64,000 nucleotides of DNA from Pseudomonas putida (GCF_026625125.1 NZ_CP113097.1:4326001-4390000); one strand, 5' to 3'; shown: positions 53,701 through 62,714, counted from the stretch's first letter. Program-made: numbers and translations. Notes: generated from the sequence alone by a model not told the origin.

Positions 53701-54637
53701 CGGCGGCATCGCGAATCTCGCGCTCCCCCGGCAGGAACACCAGCACGTCGCCGGGGCCCTTGCCCTCGCCGCGCTCGTGATGGGCGATCTCATCGAGGGT
53801 GGCGAGGATGGCCTGGTCGACGGTGAGGTCCTCTTCGACCTGGTTGCCTTCTTCGTCCTGTTCGCTGGTCAGCGGGCGATACCAAGTGTCCACCGGATAG
53901 GTACGACCAGACACCTCGATGATCGGCGCCCCGTCGAAATGCTTGGAGAAGCGCTCCAGGTCGATGGTCGCCGACGTGATGATCAGCTTCAGGTCCGGGC
54001 GGCGATGCAGCAGGGTCTTGAGGTAGCCGAGCAGAAAATCGATGTTCAGGCTGCGCTCGTGCGCCTCGTCGACGATGATCGTGTCGTAGCGCTCGAGGAA
54101 GCGGTCATGTTGGGTTTCGGCCAACAAGATGCCATCGGTCATCAGCTTGACCAAGGTGTTGGCGTCGCTCTGGTCCTCGAACCGCACCTGGTAACCGACC
54201 AGGGCGCCCAGCGGTGTGCCCAGCTCTTCAGCCACCCGGGCAGCAACGCTGCGCGCCGCAATCCGCCGTGGCTGAGTGTGGGCGATCAGGCCGTGGCTGC
54301 CGCGGCCCAGCTCCAGGCAGATCTTGGGCAACTGAGTGGTCTTGCCCGAACCGGTCTCACCGGCAATCACCAGGACCTGGTTTTCGGCCAATGCCTTTTT
54401 GATCTCGTCGCGCTTGGCGGCAATCGGCAGGCTGTCGTCGTAGCGGATGCGCGGCACGCTGTGCTGGCGCGCGGTGACCTGGGCGCAAGACGCCTGGACC
54501 TTCTCCACCCACTGCGCGAGCTTGGCCTCGTCGGGGCGCTTGCGCAGCTCATGCAGTTGCCGGCGCAGGCGATGGCGGTCGGCAATCATGGCGTGGTCGA
54601 GGTTTTGCAGCAGTTTGTCGATGGCGTGGTCAGTCAT
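50732..54637 (-). CDS. hrpA: DEAH-box ATP-dependent RNA helicase HrpA
   Basis: A 1301-aa helicase of normal HrpA length, involved in ribosome rescue and mRNA handling. Motifs in order are Walker A GETGSGKTTQLPK near 93, DEAH in IIVDEAHERSLN near 193, SAT in ITSATIDLERF near 222, and QRKGRCGRVEPG near 401. The helicase-associated and OB regions and the long HrpA-specific C-terminal domain follow. ATG 54637 gives the family start TDHAIDKLLQNLDHAM. A long open frame on the opposite strand is a coding shadow. Confidence 0.95.
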   Translation of the reverse strand: MTDHAIDKLLQNLDHAMIADRHRLRRQLHELRKRPDEAKLAQWVEKVQASCAQVTARQHSVPRIRYDDSLPIAAKRDEIKKALAENQVLVIAGETGSGKTTQLPKICLELGRGSHGLIAHTQPRRIAARSVAARVAEELGTPLGALVGYQVRFEDQSDANTLVKLMTDGILLAETQHDRFLERYDTIIVDEAHERSLNIDFLLGYLKTLLHRRPDLKLIITSATIDLERFSKHFDGAPIIEVSGRTYPVDTWYRPLTSEQDEEGNQVEEDLTVDQAILATLDEIAHHERGEGKGPGDVLVFLPGEREIRDAAEILRKAQLRHTEILPLYARLSPAEQQRIFQSHTGRRVVLATNVAETSLTVPGIRYVIDTGTARISRYSYRAKVQRLPIEAVSQASANQRKGRCGRVEPGICIRLYSEEDFNGRPAFTDPEILRTNLAAVILQMLHLRLGAIDAFPFIEPPDGKAISDGFNLLQELSAVNRENQLTPLGRQLARLPIDPRLGRMLLEGARQGSLQEVLIVTSALSVQDPRERPPERQQAADQAHAQWKDVDSDFAALVNLWRGFEEQRQALTANPLRNWCRKHFLNYLRLREWRDAHRQLSLICRDLQLTVNKEPSDYQKMHKAILSGLLSQIGHKTEDGDYQGARQRRFWVHPSSGIGRKRPQWVMAAELVETTKLYARMVAKIEPDWIEPLATHLVKKNHFEPHWEKKRGQVVAYEQITLYGLILVGRRPVHYGPIDPVTSRELFIREGLVGGEIQSRAKCLAANKRLLEELDELEAKARRRDILADEETLYAFYEARLPAEIHQTATFDSWYRMGSQKDASLLIMREEDVLAREASEVTAAQYPDSLQVGELRLPLSYHFEPGHPRDGVTVRVPAPLLPSLPGERLEWLVPGLLEAKCVALVRNLPKALRKNFVPVPDFVKASLARMTFGQGALPQALGQELLRMTGARVSDEAWAESVGLVEGHLRMNIEVVDGQGKFLGEGRDLAELTARFAAASQAALAVPREDKSAQPVQAKAFSEVKQTAQQKIAGLSMTVYPALVEESGSVREGRFSTQAEAEFQHRRALQRLLLQQLAEPAKFLRGKLPGLTELGLLYRELGRVEALVEDILLASLDSCILEGEATLPRDGAALAGLAERKRGSWAEHAERLARQTLEVLKLWHGLQKRFKGKIDLSQAVALNDIKQQLANLVYPGFVRETPGVWFKELPRYLKAVELRLEKLGSQVQKDRVWSGELANLWAQYKARADKHAQEGKRDAQLTLYRWLLEEYRVSLFAQQLGTKVPISDKRLSKQWSQVEA

Positions 54638-55048
54638 GGGGCTTTTTAGTGATGCAGGTGAGCCTGCTTGTGCATGATCGGCATTCGATGGATGCGCGAT
54701 TGTCGCAGATTTACCGGCATTTTGCTGTGTGTACCGGCCCGCCCGAATGTTTAGCCGATACCAGAGTGAAGGTTGCCATTCACTGCTTTAATCAACCTGA
54801 CGTCGCATGTGAGTATCCAACGCATGATCTGTGCCCAGCCCATCGCCCCGCCGCTTTCGCGCCCTTCGCTACCGAAGGCCCGTACGTGCGCCGGTGAGAA
54901 CCCGCTGGTCCATGTGATCCTGGCCTTCTGGGCTCTCTGGCACTGTCGCCACGCCCGCCCACCGGACACTTCACTCGCGCATCTGACAAAACCCGGCCAC
55001 CCTTCGGCCGATTGACTCAGCCGGGCCGCCACCAGGCGGCGGCCCTGT
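54638..55048. other. Gene-free region between divergent hrpA and glutamine-synthetase genes
   Basis: About 410 bp holding the promoters of hrpA and the polyamine gene. A few short frames are present (for example 54773-55015), but none has a ribosome site or family resemblance. No terminator, repeat or clear operator was seen. Confidence 0.5.
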
Positions 55049-56434
55049 ATGCTCACGAGCGAATTTCTCATGCACTTTGCACCCGTAGAACACGCCCAAC
55101 GTTTCCTTGCCGAAAACCCCGATATCGAGCTGTTCGAACTGTTCATCCTCGACGCCAACGGTGTGCCGCGCGGCAAGCTGCTGCACCGCGAGGAACTGCT
55201 GGCGGTGTACCAGAGCGGCCGCCCGCTGCCCAGCACCATCCTGGGCCTGACCCTCAACGGCGATGACGTGGAAAACTCCGGGCTGGTCTGGGACGTCGGC
55301 GACATCGACTGTCGCGCCTACCCCTTGGAGGGCAGCCTGGTGCGCCTGCCGTGGCGCCGCGTGCCGACCGCCGCCGTGCAAGTCAGCATGCACCCCAGCG
55401 AAGGCCTGCCGGCCAGCGTCGCCGACCCACGCCATGTACTGGTACGCACGATCGAAGCGCTCAAGGCCGATGGCTACCACCCGGTGATGGCCTGCGAGCT
55501 GGAGTTCTTCCTGCTCGACCAGCAGCGTGACGCCCAGGGCCGTCCGCAACCGGCGTTGGACAACGACGGCGGCCGCCCGCGCAGCACCCAGGTCTATGGC
55601 CTGCGTGAGCTGGAGCAGATAGAGCCGTTTCTCGCCGACCTTTACGCGGCCTGCAAAGCCCAGGGCATCCCGGCCCGCACGGCGATTTCGGAGTACGCCC
55701 CCGGCCAGGTGGAAATTACCCTCGAGCATGGCGATGCCCTGGAAGCGATGGACCAGGCCGTGCGCTACAAGCGCCTGGTCAAAGGCGTGGCGCACGCCCA
55801 CGGCATGCAGGCGTGCTTCATGGCCAAACCCTTCGCGCAGCTGGCCGGCACCGGCATGCACATGCACCTGAGCCTGGCCGACAGCGCCGGTAACAACCTG
55901 TTCGCCAGCCAGGACAAGGCCGGCACCCCGCTGCTGCGCCAAGCGGTTGCCGGCATGCTGCGCCACCTGCGCGACGCGCTGCTGCTGTTCTGCCCCAACG
56001 CCAACTCGTTCCGCCGCTTCCAGGCCAACAGCTATGCACCGCTGGCGCCAACCTGGGGTGTCGACAACCGCACGGTGAGCTTGCGCGTGCCCGGCGGGCC
56101 GGCCAACAGCCGCCATGTCGAACACCGGATCTGTGGCGCCGACGCCAATCCGTACCTGGCCGCCGCGGCGATTCTCGCGGCCAGCCACTGCGGCATCCGC
56201 GAACGACTCGACCCGGGCGCACCGGTCGAAGGCAACGGCTACGCCCAGGCCACCGAGCACCTGCCCACCGACTGGCTGACCGCCCTCGACGCCCTGGAGC
56301 GTTCGGCGTGGGCACGCGAAGCACTCGGCAAGGACTTCCTCGGGGTGTACTTGAAGGTCAAGCGCGCCGAGTACCGCCAGTTCATGGCCGAAGTCAGCGA
56401 ACAGGACTGGCGCTGGTACCTGCACCAGGCCTGA
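55049..56434 (+). CDS. Glutamine-synthetase-like gamma-glutamylpolyamine synthetase
   Basis: A 461-aa member of the glutamine synthetase superfamily. It probably attaches glutamate to putrescine or another polyamine (PuuA/PauA/SpuI type), the first step of gamma-glutamylation catabolism. Visible parts are a beta-grasp N-terminus (FILDANGVPRGKLLHREEL) and a catalytic region with ACELEFFLLDQ near 150, GTGMHMHLSL near 268 and an Arg-rich stretch near 340. An FAD oxidase gene follows 30 bp later, as expected for this pathway. An ATG seven codons downstream (55070) is an alternative start. Confidence 0.8.
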   Translation: MLTSEFLMHFAPVEHAQRFLAENPDIELFELFILDANGVPRGKLLHREELLAVYQSGRPLPSTILGLTLNGDDVENSGLVWDVGDIDCRAYPLEGSLVRLPWRRVPTAAVQVSMHPSEGLPASVADPRHVLVRTIEALKADGYHPVMACELEFFLLDQQRDAQGRPQPALDNDGGRPRSTQVYGLRELEQIEPFLADLYAACKAQGIPARTAISEYAPGQVEITLEHGDALEAMDQAVRYKRLVKGVAHAHGMQACFMAKPFAQLAGTGMHMHLSLADSAGNNLFASQDKAGTPLLRQAVAGMLRHLRDALLLFCPNANSFRRFQANSYAPLAPTWGVDNRTVSLRVPGGPANSRHVEHRICGADANPYLAAAAILAASHCGIRERLDPGAPVEGNGYAQATEHLPTDWLTALDALERSAWAREALGKDFLGVYLKVKRAEYRQFMAEVSEQDWRWYLHQA

Positions 56435-56464
56435 GCCTCACCCTATTCAAAATAAGGAACACCC

Positions 56465-57772
56465 ATGAACGCAGCAGTGAACAACGGCCCGGCCCAGCGC
56501 GCGCCCTCCTATTACAGTGCCTCGCTCAACGACCATACGCAGTACCCGCAGCTCAAGGGCACTGTGCAGGTGGACGTGGCGATTATCGGCGGCGGTTTCA
56601 CCGGCGTGGCCACCGCCGTGGAGCTGGCCGAGCGCGGCCTGAAAGTGGCGGTGGTGGAAACCAACCGCATCGGCTGGGGCGCCAGCGGCCGCAACGGCGG
56701 ACAGGTCACCGGCAGCCTCTCGGGCGACGAGGCCATGCGCACGCAGATGCGCGACCGCCTGGGCAGCGAGGTGGATGACTTTATCTGGCACTTGCGCTGG
56801 CGCGGGCACCAGATCATCGAGCAGCGGATCGAGCGCTATGGCATCGACTGTGACCTCAAGCGCGGCCACCTGCATGCAGCGATGAAACCGTCACACCTCA
56901 ACGAACTGCGCGCCTTCGAAGCCCAGGCGCATCGCCGCGGCATGGGCGACCAGGTGCAGATGCTCGACCGCAACGCGGTTGCCGAACATCTGCAAAGCCC
57001 GTTGTACCTGGGCGCCCTGAAGAACCTGCGCAACTTGCACCTGCATCCGCTCAACCTGTGCCTGGGCGAAGCGCGTGCCGCGCACGCCTTGGGCGCGCTG
57101 ATCTTCGAGAACTCCGAGGTGCTGGACATCGTGCACGGCCCGCGCCCTGCAGTGGTCACTGCCCAAGGCCGAATCGAAGCACGCCAGGTGATGCTGGCCG
57201 GCGACGTTTACCACAAGCTGGAAAAGCGTCAGCTCAAGGGCAAGATCTTCCCCGCCATGGGCGGCATCGTCACCACCGCGCCGCTGGGCGAACTGGCCGA
57301 ACAGATCAACCCCCAGGACCTGGCGGTGTACGACTGCCGTTTCGTGCTCGACTACTATCGCCTCACTGCCGACAAACGCCTGCTGTTCGGCGGCGGCGCC
57401 AACTATTCAGGCAAGGATTCACGTGATATCGCAGGTGAGCTGCGCCCATGCATCGAGCGCACCTTCCCGGCCCTCAAAGGGGTGCCGATCGAGTTCCAGT
57501 GGAGTTGCGCGATGGGGATCGTGGTCAATCGCATACCGCAACTGGGCAAGCTTTCGGACAACGTCTGGTACTGCCAGGGCTATTCGGGGCACGGCATCGC
57601 CACCAGCCACATCATGGGCGAAATCATGGCCGAGGCGCTGACCGGTACGTTGGAGAAGTTCGATACCTTTGCCGGGTGCAAGCACATCACGGTGCCGATG
57701 GGGGACCTGCTGGGCAATCCGCTGTTGGCGGCGGGGATGTGGTACTACCAGATGCTGGAAAAACTGCGCTGA
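56465..57772 (+). CDS. FAD-dependent oxidoreductase, gamma-glutamylputrescine oxidase type
   Basis: A 435-aa DAO-family flavoprotein. A dinucleotide-binding motif IIGGGFTGVATAVELAERG occupies residues 40-58 with the ADP-binding acid in VVETN. C-terminal parts include GYSGHGIATSHIMGEIM. It follows the glutamine-synthetase-like gene with an AAGGAA site, so the pair resembles PuuA-PuuB or PauA-PauB. The predicted reaction is oxidation of gamma-glutamyl-polyamine to the aldehyde with H2O2 formation. Exact polyamine unknown. Confidence 0.85.
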   Translation: MNAAVNNGPAQRAPSYYSASLNDHTQYPQLKGTVQVDVAIIGGGFTGVATAVELAERGLKVAVVETNRIGWGASGRNGGQVTGSLSGDEAMRTQMRDRLGSEVDDFIWHLRWRGHQIIEQRIERYGIDCDLKRGHLHAAMKPSHLNELRAFEAQAHRRGMGDQVQMLDRNAVAEHLQSPLYLGALKNLRNLHLHPLNLCLGEARAAHALGALIFENSEVLDIVHGPRPAVVTAQGRIEARQVMLAGDVYHKLEKRQLKGKIFPAMGGIVTTAPLGELAEQINPQDLAVYDCRFVLDYYRLTADKRLLFGGGANYSGKDSRDIAGELRPCIERTFPALKGVPIEFQWSCAMGIVVNRIPQLGKLSDNVWYCQGYSGHGIATSHIMGEIMAEALTGTLEKFDTFAGCKHITVPMGDLLGNPLLAAGMWYYQMLEKLR

Positions 57773-57809
57773 TTGCACTCCCCGGCAGGCGCGGCGGGAT
57801 GTCGCGAAA

Positions 57810-57828
57810 GGGGCCGCGAAGCGGCCCC
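57810..57828. terminator. GGGGCCGC-GAA-GCGGCCCC hairpin
   Basis: A perfect 8-bp GC-rich stem with a 3-base loop, placed between the convergent oxidoreductase and fadD1 genes. No T run; possible bidirectional terminator. Confidence 0.5.
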
Positions 57829-57871
57829 GGATTTCCAGTGTGATGCGGATATTGCCGGGCGTTGGTGAGGA

Positions 57872-59569
57872 TCAGGCGATCTTCTTCAGGCCCTGCTTCT
57901 TCAGCTCTTCATCACGCAACTCGCGGCGCAGGATCTTGCCCACGTTGGTGGTTGGCAACGCATCGCGGAACTCGATGTAACGCGGCACCTTGTAGCCGGT
58001 GACGTTGGCGCGCATGTGCTCCATCACCTGCTCCTTGGTGATGGTCATGCCCGGCTTGACCACAATGAACACCTTGATCAATTCGCCCGACTTTTCGTCC
58101 GGCACACCGATCGCAGCGCACTGCAGTACGCCCGGCAGGGCAGCCAGTACGTCCTCCAGCTCGTTGGGATACACGTTGAAGCCCGAGACCAGGATCATGT
58201 CCTTCTTGCGATCGACGATGCGCATGTAGCCATCGGGCTGGATCAGGGCAATGTCCCCGGTCTTGAGCCAGCCGTCACTGTCGAGGATCTCGGCGGTGGC
58301 CTCTTCACGCTGCCAGTAGCCCTTCATCACCTGCGGCCCCTTGACGCACAGCTCGCCCACCTCGCCCAACGGCAGTTCGCTGCCACTGTCATCGATGACC
58401 TTGCACAGGGTCGAGGGCACCGGGATACCGATGGTACCGACCTGGTTGGCTTCGGCCGGATTGACCGCCGCAACCGGGCTGGTCTCGGTCATGCCATAGC
58501 CTTCGCAAATGGCGCAACCGGTGACGGTTTTCCAGCGCTCGGCCACACTCAGTTGCAGCGCCATGCCACCGGACAGGGTGATCTTCAACGCCGAGAAGTC
58601 CAGCGCACGGAACGCCTCGTTGTTGCACAGGGCAACGAACAGGGTGTTGAGGCCGACGAAGCCGCTGAACTTCCACTTGCCCAGTTCCTTGACCATTGCC
58701 GGCAAGTCACGCGGGTTGCTGATCAGCACGTTGTGGTTGCCGATCAGCATCATCGCCATGCAATGGAAGGTAAAGGCATAGATGTGGTACAGCGGCAGCG
58801 GGGTGATGAGGATCTCGCAACCTTCATGCAGGTTCGACCCCATCAGCGCCCGGCACTGCAGCATGTTGGCCACCAGGTTGCGGTGCGTCAGCATTGCGCC
58901 CTTGGCCACACCGGTGGTACCGCCGGTGTACTGCAGCACGGCAACATCATTGGCTTGCGGGTTGGCCTCGACCACCGGCTGGCCCTTGCCCCGCGCCAGG
59001 GCATCGTTGAAGCGCACGGCGTTCGGCAGGTTGTAGGCCGGCACCATCTTCTTCACGTACTTGACCACGCTGTTGATCAGCAGGCGCTTGAGCGGTGGCA
59101 ACAGGTCGGCCACTTCGGTGACGATCACATGCCTGACCTGGGTCTTGGGTACCACCTTCTCGGCCAGGTGAGCCATGTTGGCCAGGCACACCAGGGCCTT
59201 GGCACCGGAGTCGTTGAACTGGTGTTCCATCTCCCGTGCGGTGTAAAGCGGGTTGGTGTTGACCACGATCAGCCCGGCGCGCATGGCGCCAAACACTGCT
59301 ACCGGGTACTGCAGGACATTCGGCAGCTGCACGGCAATGCGATCACCCGGCTTGAGGTCGGTGTGCTGCTGCAGCCAGGCCGCAAAAGCGCCCGACAGGG
59401 CATACAACTCGCCGTAGGTGATGGTCTTGCCCAGGTTGCTAAAGGCCGGTTTATCGGCAAAGCGTTGGCAGGATTGCTTGAGTACCGCCTGGATATTGGG
59501 AAATTCGTCAGGATTGATTTCCGCCGTAATCCCGGCTGGGTATTTATCCTTCCAAAAATGGTCGATCAT
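57872..59569 (-). CDS. fadD1: Long-chain acyl-CoA synthetase FadD1
   Basis: A 565-aa ligase that activates fatty acids with ATP and CoA for beta-oxidation. AMP-binding motif YTGGTTGVAKGAML near 215, EGYGMTETSP near 358, GWLKTGDIA near 437 and VNVYPNELEDV-type FNVYPNELE near 463. The ATG at 59569 follows AAGGAG. The sequence closely matches P. aeruginosa FadD1. fadD2 lies upstream on the same strand, 302 bp away with its own hairpin, so each may have separate expression. Confidence 0.95.
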   Translation of the reverse strand: MIDHFWKDKYPAGITAEINPDEFPNIQAVLKQSCQRFADKPAFSNLGKTITYGELYALSGAFAAWLQQHTDLKPGDRIAVQLPNVLQYPVAVFGAMRAGLIVVNTNPLYTAREMEHQFNDSGAKALVCLANMAHLAEKVVPKTQVRHVIVTEVADLLPPLKRLLINSVVKYVKKMVPAYNLPNAVRFNDALARGKGQPVVEANPQANDVAVLQYTGGTTGVAKGAMLTHRNLVANMLQCRALMGSNLHEGCEILITPLPLYHIYAFTFHCMAMMLIGNHNVLISNPRDLPAMVKELGKWKFSGFVGLNTLFVALCNNEAFRALDFSALKITLSGGMALQLSVAERWKTVTGCAICEGYGMTETSPVAAVNPAEANQVGTIGIPVPSTLCKVIDDSGSELPLGEVGELCVKGPQVMKGYWQREEATAEILDSDGWLKTGDIALIQPDGYMRIVDRKKDMILVSGFNVYPNELEDVLAALPGVLQCAAIGVPDEKSGELIKVFIVVKPGMTITKEQVMEHMRANVTGYKVPRYIEFRDALPTTNVGKILRRELRDEELKKQGLKKIA

Positions 59570-59732
59570 GGAAGCCCACTCCTTCAGCAACAGCGAAGTT
59601 CGATTTACGCGTCGATGCGTTTATTATTGATATGAGATGGCGGTTCGTTGCAAACCGAATCATCTGAAAGCGGGCCGAGAGTAACAGCTTTGCAAAGGGT
59701 CGCCTAGAGGCCAAATCGGGCCTTATGGTCAC

Positions 59733-59766
59733 AAAAATGACTCAATGAACGATACAAGTCATTTTT
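59733..59766. promoter_or_regulatory. Inverted repeat upstream of fadD1
   Basis: AAAAATGACT (59733-59742) and AGTCATTTTT (59757-59766) are a perfect 10-bp inverted repeat with a 14-bp gap, about 165 bp upstream of the fadD1 start. It could be an operator or a weak hairpin; the sequence does not match the PsrA consensus I know. Confidence 0.4.
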
Positions 59767-59788
59767 AGAGTATTTGACTTAAAGTGGC

Positions 59789-59869
59789 GAGCTTCAAGCC
59801 GCAAGCTGCAAGCTAGAGCCATGCGCGCCCCGCTTGCAGCTTGCAGCTTGAAGCTTGAAGCTTGCAGCT
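59789..59869. repeat. AGCTTGCAGCTTGAAGCTT-type repeat hairpin
   Basis: GAGCTTCAAGCCGCAAGCTG is followed, after a short loop, by repeated CTTGCAGCTTGCAGCTTGAAG and CTTGCAGCTC. The two arms pair over about 25 bp. It sits immediately after the fadD2 stop. Repeats of this kind are common in Pseudomonas intergenic DNA. Confidence 0.75.
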
Positions 59870-59871
59870 CC

Positions 59872-61560
59872 CTAGGCGATGTCGCGCAGCTCGCGACGCA
59901 GGATCTTGCCCACCGGTGTCATCGGCAACGACTCACGCAGCACGATGTGCTTGGGCACTTTGTAACCTGTGAAGTTGGCCTTGCAGTAGGCCTTCAGCTC
60001 ATCGACGCTCAGGCCACCCTCACGGGGCACCACGAACAGTTTCACGGCCTCCCCCGAACGCTCGTCCGGCACGCCGATGGCGGCGCAGTTGGCCACTTTC
60101 GGGTGGCCCATGATCACGTCCTCGATCTCGTTGGGGTACACGTTGAAGCCAGAGACGATGATCATGTCCTTCTTGCGGTCGACGATACGCGTGAAGCCGT
60201 CCGGGTCGATCACGGCAATGTCGCCGGTCTTCAGCCAGCCATCGGCATCCAGGGTCTGCGCCGTCGCCTCGGGTTGCTGCCAGTACCCCTTCATCACCTG
60301 CGGGCCCTTGATACACAACTCGCCCCGCTCGCCCAACGGCAGTTCATTGCCCTCATCGTCGATCACCTTGAACGCGGTGTCTGCCACCGGTATGCCCACG
60401 GTACCCAGGCGTGCCAGCTCGCCATAAGGGTTGGTGCTGGCCACTGGCGACGTTTCTGTCAGGCCGTAGCCCTCGACAATGCGGCAGCCGGTCAGGCTCT
60501 CCCAACGTTCGGCGGTGGCTTTGACCAGCGCCGTACCGCCAGAGTTGGTCACCTTGAGCGCCGAGAAATCCAGCTGGCGGAAGCCCGGGTGATCCATCAG
60601 CGCCACGAACAGGGTGTTAAGCCCCAGCAGTGCGGTGAACCGCCATTTGCCCAGTTCCTTGATGAAGCCAGGGATATCGCGCGGGTTGGTGATCAACACG
60701 TTATGGTTGCCGGTGACCATCATGCACATGCAGTTCGCGGTAAAGGCATAGATGTGGTACAGCGGCAGCGGCGCGATCATCACCTCCTGGCCTTCCTTGA
60801 TCAGCTTCTGCCCGTCCGGGCCATGCTGCGAAAAGCACGCCAGCACCTGCAGCATGTTGGCCACCAGGTTGCCGTGGGTGAGCATGGCGCCCTTGGCCAG
60901 GCCCGTGGTGCCGCCGGTGTACTGCAGCACGGCGATGTCGTCGAGGCTCAGCGTTACCGGTTTGTGGCTCAGCGCCGCGCCCTGGCGCAGTGCCTGCTTG
61001 AACGACATGGCCTGCGGCAGATGATAGGCCGGGACCATTTTCTTGACCTTGTCGACCACGGTGTTGATCAACCAGCCCTTGGCCGTAGGCAACAGGTCGC
61101 CCATCTTCGCCTCGATCAGGTATTGGATGCCGGTATCGGGCAACACCTCCTGGACCCGCTTGCCGAACATGTTCAGGTAGACCAGGGCGCGGGCACCGGC
61201 GTCTTTGAACTGGTGGCGCATTTCACGCTCGGTGTACAGCGGGTTGGTGTTGACCACGATCAGCCCGGCGCGCAGGGCACCGAACACCGCAATGGGATAC
61301 TGCAGCACGTTGGGCATCTGTACGGCGATGCGGTCACCCGGCACCAGGTCGGTGTGCTGCTGCAGCCAGGCAGCAAAGGCCGCCGACAGGCGGTCGAGTT
61401 CGCCATAGGTCAGGGTCTTGCCCAGGTTGCTGAACGCCGGGCGGTCAGCGAAGCGCTTGCAGGAGCGCTCGAAAACCTCGACGACCGAGCTATACGCATG
61501 GATATCGATGGTGGAAGGCACGCCCGCCGGGCGCTTGTCATTCCAGAAGTCGGCTTGCAT
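59872..61560 (-). CDS. fadD2: Long-chain acyl-CoA synthetase FadD2
   Basis: A 562-aa paralogue of FadD1 with the same motifs (YTGGTTGLAKGAML, EGYGLTETSPV, GWLKTGDIAVI, FNVYPNEIED). The N-terminus QADFWNDKRPAGVPSTIDIH matches FadD2 of Pseudomonas. The ATG at 61560 has a GAGGAA site at slightly long spacing. Two tandem fadD genes with overlapping chain-length ranges are typical of this genus. It is first in the pair on this strand. Confidence 0.95.
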   Translation of the reverse strand: MQADFWNDKRPAGVPSTIDIHAYSSVVEVFERSCKRFADRPAFSNLGKTLTYGELDRLSAAFAAWLQQHTDLVPGDRIAVQMPNVLQYPIAVFGALRAGLIVVNTNPLYTEREMRHQFKDAGARALVYLNMFGKRVQEVLPDTGIQYLIEAKMGDLLPTAKGWLINTVVDKVKKMVPAYHLPQAMSFKQALRQGAALSHKPVTLSLDDIAVLQYTGGTTGLAKGAMLTHGNLVANMLQVLACFSQHGPDGQKLIKEGQEVMIAPLPLYHIYAFTANCMCMMVTGNHNVLITNPRDIPGFIKELGKWRFTALLGLNTLFVALMDHPGFRQLDFSALKVTNSGGTALVKATAERWESLTGCRIVEGYGLTETSPVASTNPYGELARLGTVGIPVADTAFKVIDDEGNELPLGERGELCIKGPQVMKGYWQQPEATAQTLDADGWLKTGDIAVIDPDGFTRIVDRKKDMIIVSGFNVYPNEIEDVIMGHPKVANCAAIGVPDERSGEAVKLFVVPREGGLSVDELKAYCKANFTGYKVPKHIVLRESLPMTPVGKILRRELRDIA

Positions 61561-61769
61561 TTATTATTGTTCCTCTGCCTGAACCCGCTCTTAGCCTGTA
61601 ATCCCTTTGCCTGATGGCAAAAAGGCGTTCAACCGACGTTAGCAGGTAAGCCAGAGGTGGCATATAAGCCAAGGGCCGCCATTAACATTGTGAATCTTAT
61701 TTGTGCCCTTCCTGCAATCCGGCCGCTTGCGCATACTCTGTGCTCGTACCCCAGTGCAAAGGATACGCC

Positions 61770-62714
61770 ATGCCATACGACGCCTTTTGGCTGCCGGCCA
61801 GCGAGCATTGCAACCTCTACGTGCACCAATGGCTGCCGGCTACCCCGGTCAAGGCGGTGGTGCTGCTGGCCCATGGCATGGCCGAACACGGCGGGCGCTA
61901 CCAGCACCTGGGCCAGGCGCTGAGCGCTGCCGGCTATGCGCTGCTGGCTGCAGACCTGCGCGGCCACGGGCGTACCGCCGAACAGGGCAGCCTCGGCCTG
62001 TTCGCCCGGCAACATGGCTGGAATGCCGTGGTCAACGACCTGGCCCTGCTCACCCAGCACATCGGCCAGCAGTTCCCCTGCACACCCCTGTTCCTGTTCG
62101 GCCACAGCATGGGCAGCTACATCGCCCAGGCCTACCTGATGCACCACAGCGGCAGCGTGCACGGGGCGATCCTCAGTGGCTCCAATTTCCAGCCGCCGGC
62201 GCTGTATCGCCTGGCGCGCCTGATCGCCCGGCTGGAGGCCTGGCGCCAAGGGCCGCAAGGCAAGAGTGCGCTGATCGAGTGGCTTTCGTTCGGTTCGTTC
62301 AACAAAGCATTCAAACCCAACCGCACACCCTTCGACTGGCTCAGCCGCGACCCTGACGAGGTGGACAGGTACGTCAGCGACCCTTTGTGCGGTTTTCGCT
62401 GCAGCAACCAGTTGTGGCTAGACTTGCTGCTCGGCCTGGCGCAGATCAGCCAGGCGAAGAACCTTGCGCAGATCGATCCGAACCTGCCGTTGCTGGTGAT
62501 TGGCGGTGAATGTGATCCGGTGAGTGCCGGCAAGCGTCTCACCCATCTGGCCGACGCCCTGCGCGCGACCGGCAATCGACATGTACAACTGCGCGTCTAC
62601 CCGAAGGCGCGCCACGAAGTGCTCAATGAACTCAACCGGGACGAGGTCACCGCCGATATCCTCGCGTGGCTGGAACAGGCGCTGGCCCTTGGCCGCCCTG
62701 CCCGCAGTGAATGA
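61770..62714 (+). CDS. Alpha/beta hydrolase, monoacylglycerol lipase/lysophospholipase type
   Basis: A 314-aa serine hydrolase. LLAHGMAEHGGRYQHL near 31 is the signature of the monoacylglycerol lipase group; ADLRGHGRT near 65, nucleophile GHSMGS near 113, acid in GGECDPVS near 250 and His in ARHEVLNE near 280 complete the active site. The ATG at 61770 follows AAAGGA. It is divergent from fadD2 and precedes phaJ4, so release of fatty acids for the CoA ligases is a sensible role. No signal peptide. Confidence 0.85.
   Translation: MPYDAFWLPASEHCNLYVHQWLPATPVKAVVLLAHGMAEHGGRYQHLGQALSAAGYALLAADLRGHGRTAEQGSLGLFARQHGWNAVVNDLALLTQHIGQQFPCTPLFLFGHSMGSYIAQAYLMHHSGSVHGAILSGSNFQPPALYRLARLIARLEAWRQGPQGKSALIEWLSFGSFNKAFKPNRTPFDWLSRDPDEVDRYVSDPLCGFRCSNQLWLDLLLGLAQISQAKNLAQIDPNLPLLVIGGECDPVSAGKRLTHLADALRATGNRHVQLRVYPKARHEVLNELNRDEVTADILAWLEQALALGRPARSE

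Larger units (their letters stand above)
59570..59871. other. fadD2-fadD1 intergenic region
   Basis: A 302-bp region, AT-rich toward fadD1. It holds the fadD1 promoter, a 10-bp inverted repeat (59733-59766) and a large hairpin close to the fadD2 stop (59789-59869). No gene is visible. Confidence 0.7.

Noticed and set aside
51440..54649. 1069-codon frame opposite hrpA
   Set aside because: Antisense to all helicase motifs of HrpA; no start site or recognisable domain.
54773..55015. 80-codon frame upstream of the polyamine synthetase gene
   Set aside because: No ribosome site, odd composition and no family resemblance; likely random.
58016..61614. Two long plus-strand frames opposite fadD1 and fadD2
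   Set aside because: Both are shadows of the two acyl-CoA synthetase genes, and their similarity to each other only reflects the fadD paralogy.
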